Assembly: GCF_001042595.1 (NCBI RefSeq)
Contig: NZ_AP012326.1
Location: 2,232,001 to 2,296,000 of the forward strand
Direction: 5' to 3'
DNA: 64,000 bases
Origin: Bifidobacterium dentium JCM 1195 = DSM 20436
GTDB taxonomy: Bacteria > Actinomycetota > Actinomycetes > Actinomycetales > Bifidobacteriaceae
Part shown: in pieces, positions 44,076 through 52,406 of the stretch
Layout of the letters: the number at the start of each line of letters is the position of its first letter
How positions within the stretch are numbered: position 1 is the stretch's first letter
Notes under the pieces: generated by a model
Databases searched by the model: none
Seen by the model: only the letters and a program-made list of their open reading frames with translations
What the model was told of the DNA's origin: nothing
Program-made: the position numbers and the translations under genes

Positions 44076-45101
44076 ATGCCAGGCCGTTTCGCTCCGACGC
44101 CGTCAGGCCGCATGCACATCGGCAACATCTACGCGATGCTGGGTGCATGGCTTTCCGCACGCAGCAGCAACGACGCGATCTACCTGCGCATCGAAGACAT
44201 CGACGAACCACGCGTCGTCCCCGGAGCGGCCGACCTCATCATGGACGACCTGCAATGGCTCGGCCTTGACTGGGACGGCGCGCCCGTATATCAATCCGCC
44301 CGACACCCTCTGTATGAAGATGCCCTGCGCACCTTGCAGCGTCTCACCATCGACGATTCGGGAGCCGTCACCGCAGATGCCACCGGAAACGCAACGCCGT
44401 TGATCTACCCCTGCTTCTGCTCACGCGCGGACATTCGCGCGGCTTCAGCACCGCAGGAAGGCGACCGTTTCATGATCTACCCCGGCACCTGCCGCAGGCT
44501 CGCCGAGACGAATCCGGACGAAGTACGCGCACGGCTTGCGCAGGGCAGGCGGCATTCCCTACGTATCGCCATGCCCGCTTCGAATTCGACGATTGCGTTT
44601 GAAGACCGTGTATTCGGCCATCAGGAATTCAATGTGACCCACGAGATCAGCGACTCGGTCGTTCGCCGGGCCGACGGCCTGTTCTCCTACCAGCTGGTGG
44701 TCGTCGTAGACGATCTTGCCATGGGCGTCGACGACATCGTTCGTGGACGTGATCTGCTACGCTCCAACGCCCTGCAGATATGGATCCGGCAAGCCCTCAC
44801 CGGCTCCACCGACTACTCTTACGCCCATCTCCCCCTCATCGACAATGCGAGCGGGCAACGACTTGCCAAGCGCGAAAAATCACTGGACATGGGCATCCTT
44901 CGCAAGCATGGCGTCACACCCGAACGAGTCATCGGATACTGCGCCTGGCTGCTCGGGCTCCAAGGCGATCCGCATTCCACGCATCCGCAACCCATGAGCG
45001 TCCAAGAGGCCCTGACCGAATTCAGCTGGGCCAAGGTCAGAACCGACACCGCCGACCGTTCCCTTGACCCGCAGGCATTCAACACCTATTTCGGTCTCTA
45101 A
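44076..45101 (+). CDS. gluQ: Glutamyl-Q tRNA(Asp) synthetase GluQ
   Basis: GluQ attaches glutamate to the queuosine base of tRNA-Asp and is a truncated GluRS-like protein without the anticodon-binding domain. The 341-aa length fits. The HIGH-type motif is GRMHIGN (about residue 13), the zinc site is near PCFCSRADI...YPGTCRRL, and the KMSKS-type motif is [11 protein letters not shown]. The catalytic LRIEDID and [11 protein letters not shown] segments are conserved. The ATG follows AAGGAGG at 6-nt spacing. It is unclear whether the host makes queuosine, which would decide its physiological use. Confidence 0.92.
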   Translation: MPGRFAPTPSGRMHIGNIYAMLGAWLSARSSNDAIYLRIEDIDEPRVVPGAADLIMDDLQWLGLDWDGAPVYQSARHPLYEDALRTLQRLTIDDSGAVTADATGNATPLIYPCFCSRADIRAASAPQEGDRFMIYPGTCRRLAETNPDEVRARLAQGRRHSLRIAMPASNSTIAFEDRVFGHQEFNVTHEISDSVVRRADGLFSYQLVVVVDDLAMGVDDIVRGRDLLRSNALQIWIRQALTGSTDYSYAHLPLIDNASGQRLAKREKSLDMGILRKHGVTPERVIGYCAWLLGLQGDPHSTHPQPMSVQEALTEFSWAKVRTDTADRSLDPQAFNTYFGL

Positions 45102-45115
45102 CGGCACGATGGTCG

Positions 45116-45997
45116 CTATCTGATCCACAGCTCATTATCGAGCGGATATTCGTTGGTCGTGCATCCGTCCAGATGCATGGACTGTTCCTGCATCAGCGGC
45201 GCAGACTGCCCGGCACCGGCGCACGGCGTCTCATTATCGGTATGACCAAGTCGATGCCCCACTTCATGATTGATCACCATTACGCGGTATCTCGCCATGT
45301 TCCCGCCTGCGGAAAGCCAGGCATCCGTGCCGCCATTCCAGCGATCGTCGTTGATGATCACGTTCTCGCCCACACGGCAACTGTATTCGGTGGAGCAACC
45401 CGACGAAAACGTGGTCATATATTGCGCTTCGGAAAGCACGATATTGAAGTCACAGTTTCCTTCCGCGCCCTGCACGAACGTAGCACCGGCACGCGGCCAT
45501 CCGCGCTCATCGTTGAGAATACGGTAGACGGCATTGGAGAAGTCATCGAGCGAACCGACATCACCCTTCTCCGCTACGCAATAGGTGTACTGCGTGGGTT
45601 CATGGCCGTTATCCCGTGCCGTCTGCTGGGCCTTGGCGAGAATCTCGTTCCTCTGGTCATCGGTCAGCGGTGCCGATTGATGCTGCAACTCAGCCTGTAC
45701 CGAATCCTCAGCATTGTCATCGTCTTGCGATTCGTTCGACTGTTCGGCAGTCGCATCGTTCTTGGAATGCTGCCGTTTCGCCGTCGTCTTACCGGTCGTC
45801 GCCGACTGCGAGGCCTGCGCAGCCCGTTGCGCATGTGCCTTCATCCCGTGCACACTGCAGGACACCATCGCAATGACCAGAATCGCAAGCACGCAGGCCA
45901 CCGTCCAGCGGCGAATGCGAAACACCTGCCGCGAATCCATCGTCACGGCCGTCTTCGGATTCAGCGCACGTAGCACATACCGTATGAATCGCACCAT
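45116..45997 (-). CDS. DUF3152 protein with metalloprotease-like HExxH-type motif
   Basis: The protein is about 293 aa. A membrane segment (about residues 35-55) anchors it, followed by a Gln/Ser/Asp-rich linker (about 58-110) and the extracellular DUF3152 domain (about 125-293). That domain carries INHEVGHRLGHTDNETPCAGAG, a zinc-protease-like HEVGH-x5-D motif, and several cysteines. DUF3152 is an actinobacterial family of predicted secreted proteases without known substrates. The start is uncertain: the ATG at 45997 has AAGGAG only 2-3 nt away, while the GTG next to it is better spaced. Its stop faces gluQ with a 14-bp gap. Confidence 0.83.
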   Translation of the reverse strand: MVRFIRYVLRALNPKTAVTMDSRQVFRIRRWTVACVLAILVIAMVSCSVHGMKAHAQRAAQASQSATTGKTTAKRQHSKNDATAEQSNESQDDDNAEDSVQAELQHQSAPLTDDQRNEILAKAQQTARDNGHEPTQYTYCVAEKGDVGSLDDFSNAVYRILNDERGWPRAGATFVQGAEGNCDFNIVLSEAQYMTTFSSGCSTEYSCRVGENVIINDDRWNGGTDAWLSAGGNMARYRVMVINHEVGHRLGHTDNETPCAGAGQSAPLMQEQSMHLDGCTTNEYPLDNELWIR

Positions 45998-46062
45998 GGC
46001 TCCTTCCCACAATATGCGAAGGTCCGCGGAAAATATCCACGGACCTCAAGCATAGCTGTACA

Positions 46063-46794
46063 TCAGGCGAACAGCGACTTAAAGAGGAATGCGCCTACGA
46101 TCGCACCGGCAATCGGAGCCACAACCGGAATCCAGGCCTCACCCCAACGGGAGGATCCCTTGTGCGGAATCGGCAGAATGGCGTGCAGCAGTCGAGGCAT
46201 AAGATCGCGGGCCGGGTTCAGACCAGGGCCGGTCGGGCCACCCATGGAGGTGACAAGGCCCCACACGATGAAGCCGACCACGATGGCTGCGGCGGCGTGA
46301 TCTTCCTTGCCCCATGGCATTTCGAGGCAGCACAGTGCGCCAAGCACCAGCATGAGGGTGCCGAAGAACTCGTTGACGAAGTAGTTGACGCGGTCGTTGT
46401 GAGCATCGGTGGTGCAGAAGGTGCCGAGAATGGCGTTGGCATCTTCAGTATCCTTGTAATGCGGCCAGTAGGTGATGTACACGATGAGCTGACCGACAAC
46501 GGCACCTAGCAGCTGGGCGATGATGTACGGCAGCACCTGGCCCCACGGGAACATGCCGTTGATGGCCTGGGCGAGGGTCATGGCCGGGTTGATGTGCGCA
46601 CCGGAAACGCCGCCGAACATCAGCACCGGGAACATGACGCCGAAACCGTAGCCCATCGCGATGTTCAGCCAGCCGGCATGATAGCCCTTGGTGTTCTTCA
46701 GCTCCGCATTGGCGACAGCGCCGTTACCGAAGACCATCAGTACGGCGGTACCGACGAATTCAGCGGCGAGTTTGATAAAGAGTGAGTATTCCAC
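46063..46794 (-). CDS. MIP-family aquaglyceroporin (GlpF-like)
   Basis: MIP channels let glycerol, water or small neutral solutes cross the inner membrane. The 243-aa protein has six membrane segments and both NPA half-helices: GAHINPAMTLA (about residue 68) and GPGLNPARDLMPR (about residue 194). The Asp after the second NPAR is typical of glyceroporins such as GlpF. The start codon is GTG at 46794, with AGAGGAAG upstream. No glycerol kinase or dehydrogenase gene is adjacent. A long intergenic region lies upstream. Confidence 0.9.
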   Translation of the reverse strand: MEYSLFIKLAAEFVGTAVLMVFGNGAVANAELKNTKGYHAGWLNIAMGYGFGVMFPVLMFGGVSGAHINPAMTLAQAINGMFPWGQVLPYIIAQLLGAVVGQLIVYITYWPHYKDTEDANAILGTFCTTDAHNDRVNYFVNEFFGTLMLVLGALCCLEMPWGKEDHAAAAIVVGFIVWGLVTSMGGPTGPGLNPARDLMPRLLHAILPIPHKGSSRWGEAWIPVVAPIAGAIVGAFLFKSLFA

Positions 46795-47165
46795 TTCGTC
46801 TTCCTCTTATTGCTTCTTCTCGTATTGACACAAGATTAAATTGCGATTCCGCTCTAAGCGGACAACAGGGCAAGATACTACTCCCACCCATGTCTTTTCG
46901 ATCCGGAGACCACTGATATATATGAGACGGCATAGATAAAGGAGCGGCCTGCAAGAAGAGCGGTCACGAATTGAACGAAGAATTATAGGAATACCGCTTT
47001 CGATACGACGGGCCGTATGATACCCCTAAACATCCCTGTACAAAGAACCTCTTGCACCGCTCCGACGCTGGGGAGAAGCTTCGCCGACGACCCAATCGGT
47101 TTGTATAGGTCGATGACCGAACGTAGTCGGCATACAATCAGTCTTTCACTGCTTTTCCTCACACG
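46795..47165. other. Regulatory-type gap between glpF-like and adhesin genes
   Basis: The divergent 590-bp gap contains a TAGGGGTAT motif on the minus strand (47020-47028) and no convincing ORF. A short ATACG/CGTAT inverted repeat lies near 47003-47018. It probably holds promoters for both genes. Confidence 0.5.
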
Positions 47166-47204
47166 GAAATTCTTGACAGATAGAAGGAATCTGTCAGGAA
47201 TTTC
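47166..47204. promoter_or_regulatory. 16-bp near-perfect inverted repeat upstream of the thioester adhesin
   Basis: GAAATTCTTGACAGAT / ATCTGTCAGGAATTTC pair at 15 of 16 positions around AGAAGGA. It could be an operator or an RNA hairpin in the adhesin leader; a TTGACA is embedded in it. Function is inference. Confidence 0.55.
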
Positions 47205-47381
47205 ATCCGGTACCTGATACAACCTTTCAGCTCGCGTTCACAAAACAGGGGCTCGGGGGAGAAATTGTACACATATGTACCCTGAGAAAGGCGAGAGATG
47301 CGAGATTATCTCGTTGGTTTAGGAAAAAATCCGATTCAACGGCTTCCCGCACCGCTCGCGATTGAATCAAGAGAGGGTACC

Positions 47382-48572
47382 ATGAGAACAACCAACAATC
47401 GAATACACATCCCATCCGCTCTATCGGCTCTGATTGCAACAGTAGCGATTATGGTCGTGAGCGTATTCCCCTCGGCTCTGGCATATGCGGATGGCGGCTC
47501 CGCCCCGACCGTGCCGGTACAAGTGTCGAAGGTCGACGCCGACGGCACCGCGCTCAAGGGCGCGCAACTGCGCATCTCCCATAAGGACGCCAATGGCGCG
47601 GACGTCATCGACGCCGAATGGACCTCAGACGGCACCGTGCACACCGCCAACCTGCCCGCAGGCGACTACACGCTTACGGAGACCACAGCCCCTGAAGGAT
47701 ACGACAAGGCGGCCGACCAGACGTTCACCGTCAAGGCTCCCGAAGATCCCACCCCGACGGACTATTCCTTCACTACACAAAGCTCGTTGACTTCGGGCGC
47801 GCTCGTGTCGAAGGACGCCTCCAAGACGGTCTCCCCCGTGTACTGCTTCAACCTGCGGAAGTCCAGCCCGACGACCGGACTGGACTACACGAGGATCGAA
47901 GGCTCAGCCACCGCGTTCAGCCAGCTCGCCCAGCGCGCACGCCCCGGCACCAACCTGTATCAGGACGTGCTGCGCGTGCTGTACAACGGCTATCCGAACA
48001 ACAAAGCAGGTATCCAACAGAAGTACAATCTGAGCGATCTGGAGTTCGCGGAGGCGACTCAGTATGCGATCTGGTACTACACCGACTCCCGTCCGGTCGT
48101 GCCGCATCCTTATTCCGACGCCGTTCAAGCGCTGGTTGACAGCACGGCGAACATTCCTTCGGGACAGACCCTGGACATCTACAAGACATCCAACGATCAA
48201 TATCAGAATCTGCTGGCTACCGAATTCCATCAGGCCACCCCGCCGGTCAGCCTGATCATGGTCGGCCAGAAGACCCAGGCCCCGACGCCGACGCCGTCTC
48301 AGCCGACGACTCCGACTCAGCCGAGCACTCCGAGCACGCCGAGCACGCCGAGCACGCCGAGCACGCCGTCTCAGCCGAGCACACCTGCGCAGAACGCTCC
48401 GGTGAAGCCTCTGGAGAAGACGCCGCAGAAGCCGTCCAAGGTGACCACCACCCAACCACAGGTCAAGAACCTGTCGAATACCGGCAGCAACGTCACCATC
48501 CTCGCAATCGTGGCCGTAATCGCCCTTGTGGCAGGCGGAGCCCTTGTTCTCGTGCGCCGTCGCATGAACTGA
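47382..48572 (+). CDS. Sortase-anchored thioester-domain (TQXA) surface adhesin
   Basis: The 396-aa protein has a signal peptide (about residues 1-36), a CnaB-type domain (about 42-120; likely isopeptide partners Lys50 and Glu100 in GDYTLTETTAPEGYD), then a thioester domain. The thioester signature is YCFN (Cys155) with TQYAIW (Gln227). In known domains of this kind these form an internal Cys-Gln thioester that bonds covalently to host amines. A Pro/Ser/Thr stalk of TPS repeats (about 305-340) follows. The sorting signal is LSNTG (about 364), a hydrophobic helix and RRRMN. I chose the ATG at 47382 with AGAGAGGG upstream over the earlier frame start. Confidence 0.86.
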   Translation: MRTTNNRIHIPSALSALIATVAIMVVSVFPSALAYADGGSAPTVPVQVSKVDADGTALKGAQLRISHKDANGADVIDAEWTSDGTVHTANLPAGDYTLTETTAPEGYDKAADQTFTVKAPEDPTPTDYSFTTQSSLTSGALVSKDASKTVSPVYCFNLRKSSPTTGLDYTRIEGSATAFSQLAQRARPGTNLYQDVLRVLYNGYPNNKAGIQQKYNLSDLEFAEATQYAIWYYTDSRPVVPHPYSDAVQALVDSTANIPSGQTLDIYKTSNDQYQNLLATEFHQATPPVSLIMVGQKTQAPTPTPSQPTTPTQPSTPSTPSTPSTPSTPSQPSTPAQNAPVKPLEKTPQKPSKVTTTQPQVKNLSNTGSNVTILAIVAVIALVAGGALVLVRRRMN

Positions 48573-48592
48573 ACACCATACGCTCCTCATCC

Positions 48593-48634
48593 GTTGTGGG
48601 GGTGTGCCCGCGTACGCGGACACACCCCCACAAC
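48593..48634. terminator. Strong terminator hairpin after the thioester adhesin
   Basis: GTTGTGGGGGTGTG..CCGCG / CGCGG..CACACCCCCACAAC, about 20 bp with one mismatch and a two-base tip. There is no T-run. It is followed by the convergent ABC gene. Confidence 0.75.
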
Positions 48635-48771
48635 GCATGTAAGGACCGGCCGTGGGACATCGAAGAGCATCAAGGACCAGGGAAGCGAGTGAACGCCCAA
48701 CATGCTCATCCACTGTTACCGGTGCGTTACGGAGATCTCGGTCCCGGATGCAAAAGAAATCATTCTTCGCT

Positions 48772-50205
48772 TCACGCCATCTGGCGTTCCAGTCCGAAGT
48801 CGACGGTTCGCCGATCATGCCCCAGCGTGGCGATATGGGTGAACGTCTCATAATCGGGAATATCGGCGAGCATGACATCCCCGGCGATGCAGCGGTCGTC
48901 AAGGATGACGGCACGGTCCATGGTCTTCCAGCAGTATTCCAAGTCGTGCGTAACGGTCAGGATGGTTCGCCCACAGGCATGCAGCCGGTTGACGTAGTCG
49001 ATCAGCAGATCCCGGGTGATCGGATCGATCGAATTGGTCGGCTCGTCCAGCATGATGACGTGAGGGTCGAACAGCATGCCCGCCACCAGACCGGCACGCC
49101 CGCGCATGCCGCTGGACAGCCTGGACACCCTCGTATCGAGGAACGGGTCCAGTTCGAACGCCCGCACCAACGGTTCCCCGCCGAGCCGGGAGGGATCCAT
49201 GCCTCCCGTGCCATCCGGATCGAACAGCAGGCCACGGAACCTGATATTGTCCCGGACGCTCATCGCACTGATGAGATTCGCATGCTCCGTCATCAGGAGC
49301 ACATCCCGCATCGACGGTACGAGCATGCCGTTGATGACGCAGCGTCCGCTTCGTGGACGCAACAGTCCCGTAATGAGTTTGAACAACGTCGTCTTGCCCA
49401 CGCCGTTATAGCCGAGGATGGCCACCGACTGGCCTTGGGGAACCGTGAAGGAAACGTCATCCAGCACGGTTTGGCGCCTGCCGTACCCGAACGTGACATG
49501 TTCCACCGCGACGGACATACCCTCCAACGCCATCCCATGGCCGTATCGTCCCGCATCCGACCGCAAGGTCGGGATGAACCTGCCACGGAGCACGCGCGTC
49601 GTGATGGCGAAAGCGCCCGCGCCGCATAATGCGGCCACGATGGACGAGACCGTCAGGGCGAGCACCGGATCCACGAGATGCCACAGGGCGACATTGGCGA
49701 ACACGGGCAGGGCGAGTGCCAGCGGCGTAAGGTACAACGCCGAATCCGGGTTCAGCAGACGTAGGCATATCGCCAGTTGCGTACCCAACGCGGCCCACGC
49801 CCCGTTCAGCACGAACGCCATAACAAGCTGCATCACCGTCACGGGCATGTCGGATGGCTGCCAATGGTCCACGGCCAGTCCCGCCACCAGGGATACCAGC
49901 AGGAACGCCGATGAGACCGCCTCATAGAACCAGAGTTTCGCGGTCAGATATTCGCGCAGCGGCAGGCCGGCCTGCACGATCAGCTCGAACACCCCTGACC
50001 GGTAGTCGTCGTACGTGGTGTAATCCACGCAGAGCGAGAAAAGCAGGGCGAACCCGGGCGCGTCGATCATCGCGGTGGACAACGACTCCCCCGCCTCCAA
50101 GAAGAGCGGGTTCAGGGCCAATATGAACGGCCAGATCAGCGCACACCACAGAGCCCTGTCAAACGACGTGTACAGGCGGAACTCCTTGAACCAGATGGCC
50201 TTCAT
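48772..50205 (-). CDS. ABC transporter, permease and ATPase fused in one chain
   Basis: The 477-aa protein has an ABC-2-like permease in the N-terminal half (about residues 1-205, with five or six membrane segments, no signal peptide) and a complete ATPase in the C-terminal half. Walker A is GYNGVGKTT (about 265-273), the signature is SSGMRGRAG, Walker B is VIMLDEPTNSID and the H-loop is VTHD. Its ATPase part resembles the separate ATPase at 53835-54545 (FGYGRR segments in both). Permease-first half-transporters that dimerise are known mainly as exporters. The start has a clear AAGGAG-like site lacking; ATG at 50205 is used by frame. It is probably the last gene of a small operon with two membrane proteins. 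Confidence 0.8.
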   Translation of the reverse strand: MKAIWFKEFRLYTSFDRALWCALIWPFILALNPLFLEAGESLSTAMIDAPGFALLFSLCVDYTTYDDYRSGVFELIVQAGLPLREYLTAKLWFYEAVSSAFLLVSLVAGLAVDHWQPSDMPVTVMQLVMAFVLNGAWAALGTQLAICLRLLNPDSALYLTPLALALPVFANVALWHLVDPVLALTVSSIVAALCGAGAFAITTRVLRGRFIPTLRSDAGRYGHGMALEGMSVAVEHVTFGYGRRQTVLDDVSFTVPQGQSVAILGYNGVGKTTLFKLITGLLRPRSGRCVINGMLVPSMRDVLLMTEHANLISAMSVRDNIRFRGLLFDPDGTGGMDPSRLGGEPLVRAFELDPFLDTRVSRLSSGMRGRAGLVAGMLFDPHVIMLDEPTNSIDPITRDLLIDYVNRLHACGRTILTVTHDLEYCWKTMDRAVILDDRCIAGDVMLADIPDYETFTHIATLGHDRRTVDFGLERQMA

Positions 50206-50280
50206 AATCGCTACCCCACAATCTGCAGAGAAAAAGACGACCCCAAGTCCGTCGCCAATCAGTTCCCTGCCATGTCGGCA

Positions 50281-50674
50281 TCAGGGGCGGAAAGACCCGG
50301 ATGGCGTCTTCCATCCTACGCCCGGGTCCTTCCGCCATGCGGCCGCGAGAATGACCACGTAGACGAGACAGAGGGCATCCTGGACCCATCCCAGCGTCCG
50401 TGGGTTCAGCCAGCCGCCCATAAGCCACCCATGCCTGCCCATCCCTAGGGAAAGCCAGACCAGCAGGTGCGTGACGACCGACACGACGATGCTCCAGAAC
50501 GGGTAATAGCGCACCACATGCACCAGCGGGACCGCACACAGCCCCAGCATGATCCACATGACCATCCAGGCCGCGCCGCCGGCCGGCATCAGCCAGACCG
50601 CCGCGACCGAATCCGACCGCCACAACGGTGTAGACGAACCATTCAAGCATGTACAACGCCGTCTGCCTTTTCAT
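50281..50674 (-). pseudogene. Small membrane protein gene with an apparent frameshift
   Basis: A strong ribosome-binding site (AAGGAAGGA, 7 nt) precedes the ATG at 50674, whose frame reads MKRQTALYMLEWFVYTVVAV and then turns to Arg/Gly-rich sequence unlike a protein. From about 50646 the neighbouring frame encodes a convincing membrane protein: AAWMVMWIMLGLCAVPLVHVV, SIVVSVVTHLLVWLSLG and DALCLVYVVILAAAW, ending at 50281. The simplest reading is one gene of about 130 aa with a frameshift around 50600-50640, from mutation, sequencing error or programmed shifting. If instead the short 121-aa frame starts on its own at 50646, it lacks a ribosome-binding site. Confidence 0.55.
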
Positions 50675-50753
50675 GATGAGTCCTTCCTTTCATGGAATCA
50701 TCGATTGCGGATTTGTTGCGGAACGCCCTCGACGAGGCGTCCCACAACGGTTT

Positions 50754-51083
50754 TCAATGCAGGACGAGGCAAATCAAGACGACGAGCATGATGAGGGCGA
50801 GTGCCAGCAACACGCAGGAGACACGCCTGCGGCCGGCTCTCGTCAGGGCGGGATCCGTGACGCGGTACAGGCCGTATTCCGAGGCCAGGAGGATCGCGAA
50901 CGCCACCAGCAACGACGCCGCCAGCATGACGAGGTCCTTTTCACGGATGGACTGGAACACCATCCCGCTCCCATAGATGACCGTAAGCATCGCGCTCAGG
51001 CCGTGCCCGTTGAACGACGAGTTCCCGACCGGCTTACGGTTCGCCTCGCCGACCCTGCGGACCAGTTCGCGTATGCGACCCAT
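50754..51083 (-). CDS. Small membrane protein of unknown function
   Basis: I do not recognise this 109-aa protein. It has a basic N-terminal part (GRIRELVRRVGEANRKP) and about three hydrophobic segments (about residues 30-46, 52-68 and 88-108). AAGGAG precedes the ATG at 51083. It is the first gene of the minus-strand group that leads to the fused ABC transporter and is paired with the frameshifted small membrane protein, so an accessory role in that transporter is likely. No catalytic motif. Confidence 0.72.
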   Translation of the reverse strand: MGRIRELVRRVGEANRKPVGNSSFNGHGLSAMLTVIYGSGMVFQSIREKDLVMLAASLLVAFAILLASEYGLYRVTDPALTRAGRRRVSCVLLALALIMLVVLICLVLH

Positions 51084-51528
51084 ATCAACTCCTTAGCATG
51101 ACATATGACGGCTATAATCACCACCATTACCGTGACAAGCTCCCTCATTCCTTTTCATGATTGCTTGCCTTTCCCAACCCCATGCCGTGATGCCACACAA
51201 CACCGTATGACGTCACGACATGCCTTTCCAGCTCTCTTCATCATTGAAAACGAAGTACCCCCAATGATAGATACCGGTCATGGGCGTCGCAAATCACCGT
51301 CCCCAAAAATGAGGACGAAAGCCAGCGACGACCCATTATCCGGCGATATGCCCGGCATCGGTACCTCGCATACAGTGACGGAACGGAATTCCGTCTGCGA
51401 GGTCAGGATGCATGCATCAGAGGGGGCGGTCCGACGAACCGCTCATCGTTCCACATACAATTAGACATAAGAAGATCACAGCAGATCCCGTTCTCTCGCA
51501 TTATGCAAAACGGTGAAAGGCGGTAGTC
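51084..51528. other. Divergent intergenic region between small membrane protein genes
   Basis: TATAAT is present on the plus strand at 51113-51118. Two short minus-strand ORFs of 21 and 29 codons exist, but neither has a convincing Shine-Dalgarno, so they are not called. Composition is more AT-rich than surrounding coding DNA. Confidence 0.5.
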
Positions 51529-51888
51529 ATGGATACCATTCATCAGATATTATCTTGGGCCGGTATGACGGGAATCATCCTAGCGGTGGTGATTTCGGCA
51601 TACTTGGCGTTCGTCCGCCATGAACATACATCGGATATCTCGGTCAGGCTCAACGGCATACTGATGGCGCTTTCCACGGTCCTGTTCGTCGCTGGCCGGC
51701 TTCATGGCACATCGCAGTCCGCCACGGTGCTGTGGTGGATCGCAATCGCATTGGTTGCCGTCTCGATCGTGTTGCTCGTCATCGCTGCTTGCCGTCCCTC
51801 GGGCAACGGGTCGACGACGACGCTCATTCGGATCTTATTCGTCCTGTACATCGTGGCGATGGCCGTCCTGCTGTTCAGCCTGCTCTGA
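51529..51888 (+). CDS. Four-segment small membrane protein of unknown function
   Basis: The 119-aa protein has four hydrophobic segments (about residues 8-28, 41-56, 66-86 and 98-118) separated by short loops, with no recognised motif. A GAAAGGCGG sequence lies 5-12 nt before the ATG at 51529. It is the only plus-strand gene between the two ABC modules, so it may be a later insertion or a sensor/immunity component. The 226-bp stretch after it has no clear gene; a minus-strand frame with a HELVH motif overlaps its end and is rejected. Confidence 0.72.
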   Translation: MDTIHQILSWAGMTGIILAVVISAYLAFVRHEHTSDISVRLNGILMALSTVLFVAGRLHGTSQSATVLWWIAIALVAVSIVLLVIAACRPSGNGSTTTLIRILFVLYIVAMAVLLFSLL

Positions 51889-52115
51889 GGGAAAAGCGAC
51901 ACCGCCAATCATCACTGTCCGGACGAAGGATGGGCCATATAATCCCGTCAGGCACATGGCCCGCGCACGGTCCAAGCACGGCGCATGCAAGAAGCCTGGA
52001 GCATCGGCAGCAGGGCTTTCCTGTAGGCCATCACGTAACCAGTCCGTCGAAATGGACACCCGCATGTCCGGATTACGCCAGGACAACAGGCATGCATGCA
52101 CCAGTTCATGAATGG

Positions 52116-52406
52116 TCATGCATGCCCTTTGATGGAGAGCCTCACGATCAGACCTGCCACGGCGCATACCGCAAGGCACGCGAGTAGCAGCATCAGGGCG
52201 GATCGCGGGCTGCCCAATCCGAATTGCATCATGATCCCGTTCGTCGAGGGTCTCGTTTCGAAGTAGACAGCCCCCCAGAGTGCGTCCGTATGCTGCTGTC
52301 TGCCTGGCGTGGAGAGCATCGCCCAGACAAGCCCTCCCACCAGCATCATGAGCCAGAGGACGGTGCCCGCGCAGATCGTCATGAGGATATGTTTAGCGAT
52401 GCTCAT
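52116..52406 (-). CDS. Small two-to-three-segment membrane protein, end of the split ABC operon
   Basis: The 96-aa protein has hydrophobic segments at about residues 7-30 and 68-88 and no known motif. Its ATG at 52406 lies inside the end of the permease gene (overlap of 14 nt), with AGGAG upstream, so it is translationally coupled. Position and size suggest an accessory subunit of the ABC module. Compare the small membrane proteins beside the fused ABC transporter. Confidence 0.72.
   Translation of the reverse strand: MSIAKHILMTICAGTVLWLMMLVGGLVWAMLSTPGRQQHTDALWGAVYFETRPSTNGIMMQFGLGSPRSALMLLLACLAVCAVAGLIVRLSIKGHA

Noticed and set aside
50159-50674. 171-codon ORF as a single protein
   Set aside because: After about 20 residues the sequence loses protein-like character and its end overlaps the fused ABC gene; the neighbouring frame carries the membrane segments.
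51084-51300. Two very short minus-strand ORFs (21 and 29 codons) as further peptide genes
   Set aside because: No convincing Shine-Dalgarno and composition unlike the Trp-rich peptide.
51835-52179. Minus-strand ORF with a HELVH motif
   Set aside because: It overlaps the plus-strand membrane gene, has no ribosome-binding site and otherwise looks random; the motif can arise by chance.
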